The notes under the pieces: model-generated | The model's database searches: none | Seen by the model: the letters and a program-made list of their open reading frames with translations, nothing else | What the model was told of the DNA's origin: nothing | Made by a program: the position numbers and the translations under genes | In this document: positions 8,157 through 15,574 of the stretch, one piece after another | How positions within the stretch are numbered: position 1 is the stretch's first letter | Layout: every line of letters starts with the position of its first letter | Assembly (NCBI GenBank): GCA_017550645.1 | Contig: JAFZOI010000016.1 | Location: 186,001 to 250,000, forward strand | Direction: 5' to 3' | DNA length: 64,000 nt | Origin: Oscillospiraceae bacterium | GTDB taxonomy: Bacteria; Bacillota; Clostridia; Oscillospirales; Oscillospiraceae

Positions 8157-10795
8157 ACGATATCCTGCTGAAAACCGAACGGCTCACCTTCGCCTATCCC
8201 GAGCACGACGCGCCCGCGCTTAAGGACGTCTCGCTCGAGCTGCGGCGGGGGGAATTCGTCGTGCTCTGCGGCCCCTCCGGCTGCGGGAAGACGACGCTGC
8301 TGCGCCAGTTCAAGAGCGATCTCGCCCCGCACGGGACGAGGTCCGGCGAGATATGCTTCGACGGCGCTCCGATCTCGGAGCTCGACCGCCGCGCGCAGAG
8401 CTCGCGCATCGGCTTCGTCCAGCAGAGCCCGGAAAACCAGATCGTCACGGACAAGGTCTGGCACGAGCTCGCCTTCGGGCTCGAGAGCCTGGGGTGCGAC
8501 ACGCCGACGATACGCCGCCGCGTGGCGGAGATGGCCTCGTTTTTCGGCATACAGACGTGGTTTTACAAAAACGTCACGGAGCTCTCCGGCGGGCAGAAGC
8601 AGCTATTAAACCTCGCCTCCATCATGGTCATGCAGCCGGAGCTCCTCATACTCGACGAGCCGACGAGCCAGCTCGACCCCATCGCCGCGGGGGAATTTCT
8701 CGCGACGATAGGCAAGATAAACCGCGAGCTCGGCACGACGATACTGCTGACCGAGCACAGGCTCGAGGAGACTTTCCCGCTCGCGACGCGCGTCCTCGTC
8801 ATGGACGGCGGGGCCGTCATCGGGCAGGGCACGCCGCAGGAGGTCGGCCTCGCGCTGCGCGAGAGCGGACACGCCATGTTCGCCGCCATGCCGACGGCGA
8901 TGCGCGTCTGGGCCGCCGTCCCGAACGGGGCGGAATGCCCCGTCACCGTCCGCGAGGGGCGCGACTGGCTCGCCGCCTACTCCGCCGAAAAGCCTCTGCT
9001 GCCGCTCCGCGCCGAGCCCTCCTTCCCATGCGGGAAGGAGACGGTCGTCTCGGCCGAGGGGCTCTGGTTCAAATACGAAAAAGACCTGCCCGACGTCGTC
9101 AAGGGGCTCGATCTGACCGTCAAAAAGGGCGAATTTCTCGCCCTGCTCGGCGGCAACGGGACGGGCAAGACGACGACGCTCAAGCTTCTGGCCGGCCTGC
9201 TCAAGCCCTACCGCGGCTCCGTCAGCATCGAAGGCAGGGTCGGCATGCTGCCGCAGAACCCGCAGACGCTCTTCGTCAAGAAGACAGTCCGCGAGGACCT
9301 CTTCGAGCTGCTCGAAAAGCGCGACGAGCTGCGCGAGCAGAAGGCCGCGCGCGCCGCGGCGCTCTGCCGCCTCGAAGGTCTGCTCGACAGGCACCCATAC
9401 GATCTCTCCGGCGGCGAGCAGCAGCGCGCCGCCCTCGCCAAGATACTCCTGCTCGACCCGGACGTCCTGCTCATGGACGAGCCCACGAAGGGGCTCGACG
9501 CGGAGTTCAAGGCCGTCTTCGCACAGATACTCGAGACGCTGCTCTCGCGCGGCGTGACCGTCGTCATGGTCAGCCACGACGTCGAGTTCTGCGCCGCCCA
9601 CGCGCACCGCTGCGCCCTTTTCTTCGACGGCGACGTCGTCACGGAGGGCGCGCCCCGCGCCTTCTTCTCCGGCAACAGCTTCTATACGACCTCGGCAAAC
9701 CGCATGGCGCGCGAACTTCTGCCCGGCGCCGTCACGGCCGAGGACGTCATCGTCTCCTGCGGGGGCGAGCTCCCGCCCGCGGCAGAGCTCCCGGAGGACC
9801 CCGGCAGGCTGCCGCCCCCTCCCGAGGAGAGCCCCGCCGCGAAGCCGAAAAAGCTCCCGTGGTGGCGCATACTGATCGCCGTTCTCTCCGGGGCGGGCGC
9901 GCTCGCGCTCTTTATCCAGGTGCTCGGCGTGACCGACCTCAGCACGCTCGTCGGGCAGGGCGGCATCAGCGTCCTCGCGGGGAGCCAGCTCCTGCGCTAC
10001 GGTCTGCTCATACTCTGCCTTCTCGTCTTCGCCTTCGCCGTGACGCGGCGCTCGGCGCGAAAGGACTACCTCGTGCAGACCACGCGCGAAAAGAGAAAGC
10101 TCTCGAAGCGGACGATCCTCGCGGCGGCGCTCATCATCCTGCTCATTCCCGTGACGCTGTTCGTCGGCGAAGTATATCTCTCCGGGCGCAAATACTATTT
10201 CATTTCCCTGCTGGTGCTCATCGAGTGCATGGCGCCGTTCTTCCTCATATTCGAGGGGCGCAAGCCGCAGCCGCGCGAGCTCGTAATTATCGCCGTGCTC
10301 TGCGCGATAGGCGTCGCGGGGCGTATCGCATTTTTCATGCTGCCGTCCTTCAAGCCCGTCCTCGCGATAGTCATCATCGCGGGCGTCGCCTTCGGCGGCG
10401 AGACGGGCTTTCTCGTCGGCGCGGTTACGATGCTCGTGTCGAACATGGTCTTTTCGCAGGGGCCGTGGACGCCGTGGCAGATGTTCGCGGCCGGCATAAT
10501 CGGCTTTCTCGCGGGGGTGCTGTTCCGCAAGGGGCTGCTGCGGCGCAGCCGGCTGCCGCTGTGCATCTTCGGGGCGCTCGCCGCCATCGTCATCTACGGC
10601 GGGATAATGAACCCCGCCGCGGCGATAACGTGGGTGCACGAGATAAACTGGAAGATACTCGTGACGTACTATATAACGGGCTTCCCCGTCGACTGCGTGC
10701 ACGCCGCGGCGACGTGGATATTCCTCTGGTTCGCGGCCGAGCCCTTCCTTGAAAAACTCGACCGCATAAAAGTCAAATACGGGCTTGTGAGCTGA
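8153..10795 (+). CDS. Fused ECF ATPases EcfA-EcfA' with C-terminal S-component-like membrane domain
   Basis: One 880-residue polypeptide holds a whole ECF energizing unit. ABC domain 1 has Walker A GPSGCGKT (residues 40-47), LSGGQKQ (about 144) and ILDEPTSQLD. ABC domain 2 has GGNGTGKTT (about 332), LSGGEQQR (about 417) and LMDEPTKGLD. A proline-rich cytoplasmic linker (about 520-570) precedes roughly eight hydrophobic segments. These include FGGETGFLVG and QGPWTPWQM, typical of ECF S components. It starts at TTG 8153, inside the previous stop. Fusion of both ATPases to the substrate-binding subunit implies a dedicated transporter. A terminator follows at 10800. Confidence 0.85.
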   Translation: MNDILLKTERLTFAYPEHDAPALKDVSLELRRGEFVVLCGPSGCGKTTLLRQFKSDLAPHGTRSGEICFDGAPISELDRRAQSSRIGFVQQSPENQIVTDKVWHELAFGLESLGCDTPTIRRRVAEMASFFGIQTWFYKNVTELSGGQKQLLNLASIMVMQPELLILDEPTSQLDPIAAGEFLATIGKINRELGTTILLTEHRLEETFPLATRVLVMDGGAVIGQGTPQEVGLALRESGHAMFAAMPTAMRVWAAVPNGAECPVTVREGRDWLAAYSAEKPLLPLRAEPSFPCGKETVVSAEGLWFKYEKDLPDVVKGLDLTVKKGEFLALLGGNGTGKTTTLKLLAGLLKPYRGSVSIEGRVGMLPQNPQTLFVKKTVREDLFELLEKRDELREQKAARAAALCRLEGLLDRHPYDLSGGEQQRAALAKILLLDPDVLLMDEPTKGLDAEFKAVFAQILETLLSRGVTVVMVSHDVEFCAAHAHRCALFFDGDVVTEGAPRAFFSGNSFYTTSANRMARELLPGAVTAEDVIVSCGGELPPAAELPEDPGRLPPPPEESPAAKPKKLPWWRILIAVLSGAGALALFIQVLGVTDLSTLVGQGGISVLAGSQLLRYGLLILCLLVFAFAVTRRSARKDYLVQTTREKRKLSKRTILAAALIILLIPVTLFVGEVYLSGRKYYFISLLVLIECMAPFFLIFEGRKPQPRELVIIAVLCAIGVAGRIAFFMLPSFKPVLAIVIIAGVAFGGETGFLVGAVTMLVSNMVFSQGPWTPWQMFAAGIIGFLAGVLFRKGLLRRSRLPLCIFGALAAIVIYGGIMNPAAAITWVHEINWKILVTYYITGFPVDCVHAAATWIFLWFAAEPFLEKLDRIKVKYGLVS

Positions 10796-10799
10796 AGCA

Positions 10800-10833
10800 A
10801 AGACGGTGGGCCGCGTTGCCCGCCGTCTTTTTT
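10800..10833 (+). terminator. Intrinsic terminator of the ECF operon
   Basis: A 12-bp stem with one G-T pair (10800-10811 with 10818-10829) runs into six T residues (10828-10833). Confidence 0.85.
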
Positions 10834-10845
10834 GCGCGAAAAGGC

Positions 10846-10888
10846 TTGACAAGTCTATACGACTATTGTAGTATGATGATACTACAAT
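10846..10888 (+). promoter_or_regulatory. BlaI-type promoter and operator
   Basis: A perfect TTGACA (10846-10851) is followed after 17 bases by TAGTAT (10869-10874). A perfect 10-bp inverted repeat, ATTGTAGTAT (10865-10874) and ATACTACAAT (10879-10888), overlaps the -10 region. The TACTACA/TGTAGTA half-sites match the BlaI/MecI operator style (TACA/TGTA core), so autorepression by the adjacent BlaI protein is expected. Confidence 0.85.
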
Positions 10889-10909
10889 GGTAGTATGGGA
10901 GGCTGCGAT

Positions 10910-11269
10910 ATGGAAAAGAAGCTTCAGGATTCCGAGCTCAAGGTCATGAACGTCATCTGGCGCGAGGGGTCGCCGACGGCGAAGCACATCGCCGAGGTGC
11001 TCGGCGCGGAGACGGGCTGGAACGTCAACACGACCTACACGCTCATCAAGCGGTGCATCGAAAAAGGCGCCGTCGAGCGCGTTGAGCCGAACTTCGTCTG
11101 CCGCGCCCTCGTCAGCAAGGAGGACGTGCAGCGCGCGGAGGCGGAGACGCTCATCGACAAGCTCTTCGACGGCTCTGCGGACAAGCTTTTCGCCGCCCTG
11201 CTCGGCAGCGAACGCCTCTCCCCGGAGGAGATCGCGCGCCTGCGCAGCATGATAGACGGCGCGGAATGA
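10910..11269 (+). CDS. BlaI/MecI/CopY family transcriptional repressor
   Basis: A 119-residue winged-helix repressor with the family pattern LQDSELKVMNVIW...TAKHIAEVLG...NVNTTYTLIKRCIEKGAVER, followed by a C-terminal dimerization and cleavage region. The start at 10910 is preferred over the in-frame ATG at 10895 because GGGAGG lies between them, 7 bases before 10910. It is followed 10 bases later by an M56 sensor protease, the usual partner that cleaves BlaI on induction. No beta-lactamase or transpeptidase gene is nearby, so the regulated target is unknown. Confidence 0.9.
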   Translation: MEKKLQDSELKVMNVIWREGSPTAKHIAEVLGAETGWNVNTTYTLIKRCIEKGAVERVEPNFVCRALVSKEDVQRAEAETLIDKLFDGSADKLFAALLGSERLSPEEIARLRSMIDGAE

Positions 11270-11279
11270 GGAGGACGCC

Positions 11280-14200
11280 ATGCTTTTTCTGCAAATGACG
11301 CTCACGGGCGCGGCGCTCATCTGCGTCGTCGCCGTAATACGCCTCGCCGCGGGGCGGGCGCTCCCGAGGAGGGCCTTCGTCCTGCTCTGGGGGATAGTCG
11401 TCCTGCGGCTGCTGATCCCGTTCCCCTCTCTGCTCGGCTTTGAGCTGCCGCAGAGAGCGGAGGCGGCGAGCGAGCCCTCCTACTCCGCGGCCGTGACGGT
11501 CGAGCCCGCGCCGACGGCGGCGTCGGTCGGGATAACGGAGCCGCAGACGGGGATAATAGACCATACCGGACCCCGTACCGACGAGACCGCCGCGCCGATC
11601 GCTCAGCCCGCAGAGACGGCCGCTGTCGTCATTCCGGCCGGGACGGCGCCTGACGCCGTTACGGAGACAATCGAGACTGTGCCGAGCTCCGATCCCGCCG
11701 CAGAGCCCGCGCGCGAGCCCGTCCCGCTCGCGGCTGTGCTGAGATACGTTTGGCTCGCGGGTGCCGTCATAGCGGCGGCCGTCGCGATAGCTCTCTACGC
11801 CAAGGGATACCGCCGCTTCGCGCGTGCCGTCCCCGACGTGAGCGAGGTCGCGCAGGCGTGGCTGGCCGAGCACCCGCTAAGGCGTAGTCTCTCCCTGCGC
11901 CGCCTCGAAGGGGCCGCCTCGCCGCTGACCTACGGCGTGTTCCGCCCGGTCATAATCGTCCCGGCGGACTTCGACCTCACGGTCGGCGCGGCGAAGCTCG
12001 CGCTGGAGCACGAATACGTCCACGCGCGCCGCTTCGACCCCGCGTTCAAGCTCATACTGACGGCGGCGCTCGCCGTGCACTGGTTTGATCCAGCCGTGTG
12101 GCTGATGTACTTTCTCGCCTCGCGCGACGTCGAGCTCGCCTGCGACGAGGCCGTCCTGCGCTCTCTCGGAACGGACGGACGCGCCGACTACGCGCGCGCT
12201 CTGCTTTCGATGGAGGAACGCCGCGGCCCGACGCCCGCGCTCCGCGTGAGCTTCGGGAGCAATCAGACGAAGGAGCGGATAAACGCCATCATGAGATTCA
12301 AAAAACGCTCCGCGCTCGCAATAGTCCTCGCGGCCGCGCTGACGCTCGGGCTCGCCGCCTGCGCCGTCACGGGGCCGAGGACGGCGCCGGAGCTCTCGCC
12401 GGAGGTCGAGAAGGCCGTCGCCGCCACGGTCGAGGCGCGATGCATCGGCACTCACGCGGAGGGCGAATTCTCCGCCGCGGACATACGCCCGCTCGCCGTT
12501 GAGACGAAGGGCGGCAGAACGACCGTCTACGCGGTCGCGCTCTGGGAGGCGTTCTCGCGCGAGGACGGCGAGATAAAGGTCGTCTCCGGGGCGCACTTCC
12601 CCTGCGCCGTGACTGTCGAGAAAAACGAAAACGGGCAATACCGCTGCGTCGACTTCCGGCAGCCGGGCGATGGGAGCAAGTACGCGGAGGATGTAAAAAA
12701 GATCTTCCCGCGCAGCGTCCGCGCCGACGCGGCGGACGTGTCTAAATTCTCCGACGAGCAGCACGCCGCGCTCATGGAAAAGGCCGAGGCGTGGTTCGCC
12801 TCCTCCGAGGGGCGGAAGGCCAAGCTCTATATAACCGACGACGCCTGCATCTTCCCGCTTAAGTGGGGCATGACGCGCGCCGAGGCCGAGCTCGCCCTCG
12901 ACGGCTACGAGCTCGAAGATTCGCTGCACGGCGTCATGTTCGAGGGCGAGCTGTACGGCTGCTCTGTCAATGTCGCTCTGAAATTCGAATGGCTCACGGA
13001 CGGCAACTGTGCCGTGTCCGTGCCGGAGGACGCGGGGTACGTGCTCGTCGGGATAGACGTGCTCACGAGCGACAGGGCGGCCTTCGCCAAGAACGTGACC
13101 GGCGCCGTGGGGCAGCCCGTGACGTATCGGGTCGTCTATTATGAGGAGCCCGGCGAGGTCGGCGTCAAGGAGGGCGACGAACTCCCGGAGGAAAACCGCT
13201 ATTGGCGCTCGGACGCCACGGTGCTCGATCTCTTCTCGCTCGAGGAGCGCGGCAAGGTCGATTTCGCGACCCCGCTCGCGCGCGTGAGGTATGAGGATAC
13301 CCGCGTCTGGGTCGTCTCTCAGGGCGTCACGCAGGACGGCGGCGCGGCATTCAGCTTCAACGGGCGCCTGCTCGCGGCGCGCGCCGTGCTCGACCGCCCC
13401 GCCGGCGGTGAGACAGGCGACGTATTCGTCGAGTTCGACGGGTACAGGCTGCGCGTCCCCGAGAGGTTTTACGATCTGCTCGTCATACAGACCGCAGACG
13501 AGACTCTCACGCTCAATCGCGAGAGTGAGGACGGCGCGGAGACGCACACCTACACGATAACCGATATTACGCGCGGAGCGCTCTTCAGAGTCTCCGAGAA
13601 GGCCTCCGTCGAGTCCGGTCAGCGTCAGCATCCCGGCGAGGATCACGGCGATGGTTGGCTCTTTACGATAGCGCGCCGCCCGGCCTCCGATATCGAGGAG
13701 CTTCGGCGCGCGCAGAGCATAGGCGGAGCGGACATCTTCGCGACGGACGCGGAGGGGTACCTCTACGTGTTCTTCACGCCGACCGACGTGCGCCTGACCC
13801 GCGACGGCGGCATCCTCATGTACGATCGGGAATACGACTGGCTCGAGCTAAACGACTGGGGCTACGCCTCCGTCCGCAGCGCGTTCATCGCGGACAACGG
13901 CCTTACGCCCTTCTCGGCGCTCCCGCCGATGGCGGAAAAACGCGACTATGCCATGGAGGACACCTTTGTCATCTCCCGCGACGGGGAGGACTTCGTCCTC
14001 TCGAGCGCGGGGCTCGACGCGACGACGATGGACGTCTACGCGGCCTACGGCGTCGGGCTCAGCTCCGAATATCCCGCGGTGGAGGTGTATTCCGATGGCG
14101 CGCTCCCGCCCATAGGCGGGGATATCCGCTTCGGGACGAGCTACGCCGAGGCGTATGAGCGCATCTGCGGCGCGCCCTGCGACAGGGCTCCCGGCGCTCT

Positions 14201-14636
14201 GCTCGGGACCGGGTACTGCAACTCCTATGCCGGCGCGCTCTGCAATATACAGCTGCAGATAGACGCCGAGGAACGGGTCTATTTAATCGGCATCTACTTC
14301 GCTGAGGGCGGCGACGACGCGGCGACATGGTTCGAGCTCTACCGGAAGTTCACGGAGCTCTTCGGCGAGCCGATGACGGCTTGGGCCGAGGGAGGAGCAC
14401 GGCAGGCGAGCAGCACGAATTACACCGACTATTTCTCGACGCCCGACGAGCTGCGCGCTCTGCTCGAGGAGGGTCGCTACGATCCCGGCATCGCGTGGGG
14501 CGACGAGCAGAAGGCCGTCGTTGTCAGGATGAACCGCCTCGGTCAGGGGCGCAGACAGCTCTGCGTCCAAATGACGTGGTACACCGATCCGGCCCCGATG
14601 TACGGGTCCACGACGACGGTCGTGACCGGCGGCTGA
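11280..14636 (+). CDS. M56 (BlaR1-like) sensor metalloprotease with very large C-terminal region
   Basis: A 1118-residue membrane protein. N-terminal helices flank a Pro/Thr/Ala-rich extracytoplasmic stretch (about residues 60-145). The zinc protease motif HEYVH is at residues 244-248, with a downstream ELACDEAV glutamate region as in M56 peptidases. A further membrane helix near residue 345-360 leads to about 750 extracellular residues. The first part resembles the domain common in Clostridial M56 proteins. Two later segments (FPLKWGMTRAEAELAL and IRFGTSYAEAYERI) look like repeats of a small lipoprotein-type fold. I see no penicillin-binding SxxK/SxN/KTG set, so the signal is probably not a beta-lactam. 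Confidence 0.82.
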   Translation: MLFLQMTLTGAALICVVAVIRLAAGRALPRRAFVLLWGIVVLRLLIPFPSLLGFELPQRAEAASEPSYSAAVTVEPAPTAASVGITEPQTGIIDHTGPRTDETAAPIAQPAETAAVVIPAGTAPDAVTETIETVPSSDPAAEPAREPVPLAAVLRYVWLAGAVIAAAVAIALYAKGYRRFARAVPDVSEVAQAWLAEHPLRRSLSLRRLEGAASPLTYGVFRPVIIVPADFDLTVGAAKLALEHEYVHARRFDPAFKLILTAALAVHWFDPAVWLMYFLASRDVELACDEAVLRSLGTDGRADYARALLSMEERRGPTPALRVSFGSNQTKERINAIMRFKKRSALAIVLAAALTLGLAACAVTGPRTAPELSPEVEKAVAATVEARCIGTHAEGEFSAADIRPLAVETKGGRTTVYAVALWEAFSREDGEIKVVSGAHFPCAVTVEKNENGQYRCVDFRQPGDGSKYAEDVKKIFPRSVRADAADVSKFSDEQHAALMEKAEAWFASSEGRKAKLYITDDACIFPLKWGMTRAEAELALDGYELEDSLHGVMFEGELYGCSVNVALKFEWLTDGNCAVSVPEDAGYVLVGIDVLTSDRAAFAKNVTGAVGQPVTYRVVYYEEPGEVGVKEGDELPEENRYWRSDATVLDLFSLEERGKVDFATPLARVRYEDTRVWVVSQGVTQDGGAAFSFNGRLLAARAVLDRPAGGETGDVFVEFDGYRLRVPERFYDLLVIQTADETLTLNRESEDGAETHTYTITDITRGALFRVSEKASVESGQRQHPGEDHGDGWLFTIARRPASDIEELRRAQSIGGADIFATDAEGYLYVFFTPTDVRLTRDGGILMYDREYDWLELNDWGYASVRSAFIADNGLTPFSALPPMAEKRDYAMEDTFVISRDGEDFVLSSAGLDATTMDVYAAYGVGLSSEYPAVEVYSDGALPPIGGDIRFGTSYAEAYERICGAPCDRAPGALLGTGYCNSYAGALCNIQLQIDAEERVYLIGIYFAEGGDDAATWFELYRKFTELFGEPMTAWAEGGARQASSTNYTDYFSTPDELRALLEEGRYDPGIAWGDEQKAVVVRMNRLGQGRRQLCVQMTWYTDPAPMYGSTTTVVTGG

Positions 14637-14645
14637 TACGCGCGC

Positions 14646-14685
14646 AAAAAAGCCTGAGAGCATATCGCTCTCAGGCTTTTTCTTT
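14646..14685. terminator. Bidirectional terminator between convergent genes
   Basis: An 11-bp perfect stem (14651-14661 with 14667-14677) is flanked by A5 upstream and T-rich sequence downstream. It can end both the M56 gene and the convergent phosphoesterase gene. Confidence 0.85.
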
Positions 14686-14692
14686 TTATCTC

Positions 14693-15514
14693 TTATCCGA
14701 CGACCTTGAAGATGTCTACGGCGCCTGCCATGCCCTGCGAACCGATTATCTGCGGCTTGCCGGGGGCGTACTCGACGACGTGGTAGCTGTGGACGTGGCC
14801 GCAGAGGATGCCCTTTATGGCGTCATTGTTGACGCAGAGGTCCATGAACTCGCGGGCGTTCTCGTCCTCGGTGGTCTCGTCGAAATAGAAGTAGGATATG
14901 AGCTTGCTCATCTCCTCCTTGCAGTACGGCGTCGAGAACGGGACGTGGCACATCAGCACGATGGGAACGCCCTCGTCGCAGAGCGCCCTGAGCGCGTCGA
15001 GGTCCTCGCGGGTGACGGTCTTGTTCCTGTCGTCGACGGCGACGATGCGGAAGCCCTCGAAATCGAGTGTATGCACGCCGGCCTCCCAGCAGCCCTCGCA
15101 GCTCGGGTCCTCGTGGTTGCCGGGGACGACGAGATACTTGCCGGAATACTCCGCGAGCTTCTTGGCGAAGTACTTAGCCCCCGCGGGGTGCATATAGTCG
15201 AGATTGTCGCCGGTCAGCAGCAGCGCCTCGGGCTTCATCTCCTCGGCGAGCGCCATCTGCTTGTCGAGCGCCTCGACGTTGAGGATCGTCTGCGGCTCGC
15301 CGTAGGGCTCGCCCGCCTCGGTCGCGAACTTTCCCTTGTACTTTCTCCAGAGCTCGATCTGATAATTGACCTTGTCGATATCCTCCTGCGTGCTCGTCTC
15401 GTCGATGACCTCGATGTGCGTGTCGGATATGTGCATGAAGACGTGCTCGCCCTTGACGCCGGGGATGCGGAGCGTGTTTTCCTTAAACCAGAAGAAGGGA
15501 TCGTCTTTTATCAT
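14693..15514 (-). CDS. Calcineurin-like metallophosphoesterase
   Basis: A 273-residue protein with the complete metallophosphoesterase motif set: ISDTH, LLTGDN, PGNHED, MCHVPF and CGHVHSYH. These bind two metal ions and hydrolyse phosphomono- or diesters; the substrate is unknown. There is no signal peptide, so it is cytoplasmic. ATG 15514 has GAGGTG 6 bases upstream; the GTG at 15523 lies within that Shine-Dalgarno site. The first 92 bases of the coding end plus flanking DNA are repeated at 16990-17093. Confidence 0.86.
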   Translation of the reverse strand: MIKDDPFFWFKENTLRIPGVKGEHVFMHISDTHIEVIDETSTQEDIDKVNYQIELWRKYKGKFATEAGEPYGEPQTILNVEALDKQMALAEEMKPEALLLTGDNLDYMHPAGAKYFAKKLAEYSGKYLVVPGNHEDPSCEGCWEAGVHTLDFEGFRIVAVDDRNKTVTREDLDALRALCDEGVPIVLMCHVPFSTPYCKEEMSKLISYFYFDETTEDENAREFMDLCVNNDAIKGILCGHVHSYHVVEYAPGKPQIIGSQGMAGAVDIFKVVG

Positions 15515-15522
15515 CGTTTTCA
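15419..15522. repeat. Direct repeat copy 1 (phosphoesterase 5' end)
   Basis: This 104-base block matches 16990-17093 with 2 mismatches; 15431-15522 and 17002-17093 (92 bases) are identical. The promoter-region words GATTATAT and CGTCAAGCG also recur beyond the block. The repeats flank the kinase-fusion gene. Confidence 0.93.
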
Positions 15523-15540
15523 CCTCTTGCTTTTTCCTTG

Positions 15541-15570
15541 ATTATATTTCAAGCCTGTCAGGCTCGTCAA
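15541..15570 (-). promoter_or_regulatory. Phosphoesterase promoter with palindromic spacer
   Basis: On the minus strand TTGACG (15565-15570) and TATAAT (15541-15546) are 18 bases apart. The spacer holds a perfect 6-bp inverted repeat around one base (AGCCTGTCAGGCT, 15552-15564), a possible operator. The duplicated copy near 17119-17143 keeps both boxes, but with only 13 bases between them and no palindrome. Confidence 0.6.
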
Positions 15571-15574
15571 GCGG

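Noticed and set aside
8606-11320. Long minus-strand open frame (904 codons) opposite the ECF fusion gene, and similar long frames opposite other genes
   Set aside because: High-GC coding DNA gives long antisense frames. The translation is rich in Arg, Glu and Ala with no domain pattern, and the plus-strand gene has complete catalytic motifs.
10910-14636. Beta-lactam resistance operon
   Set aside because: BlaI and an M56 protease are present, but the sensor lacks penicillin-binding motifs and no beta-lactamase or PBP gene is linked.
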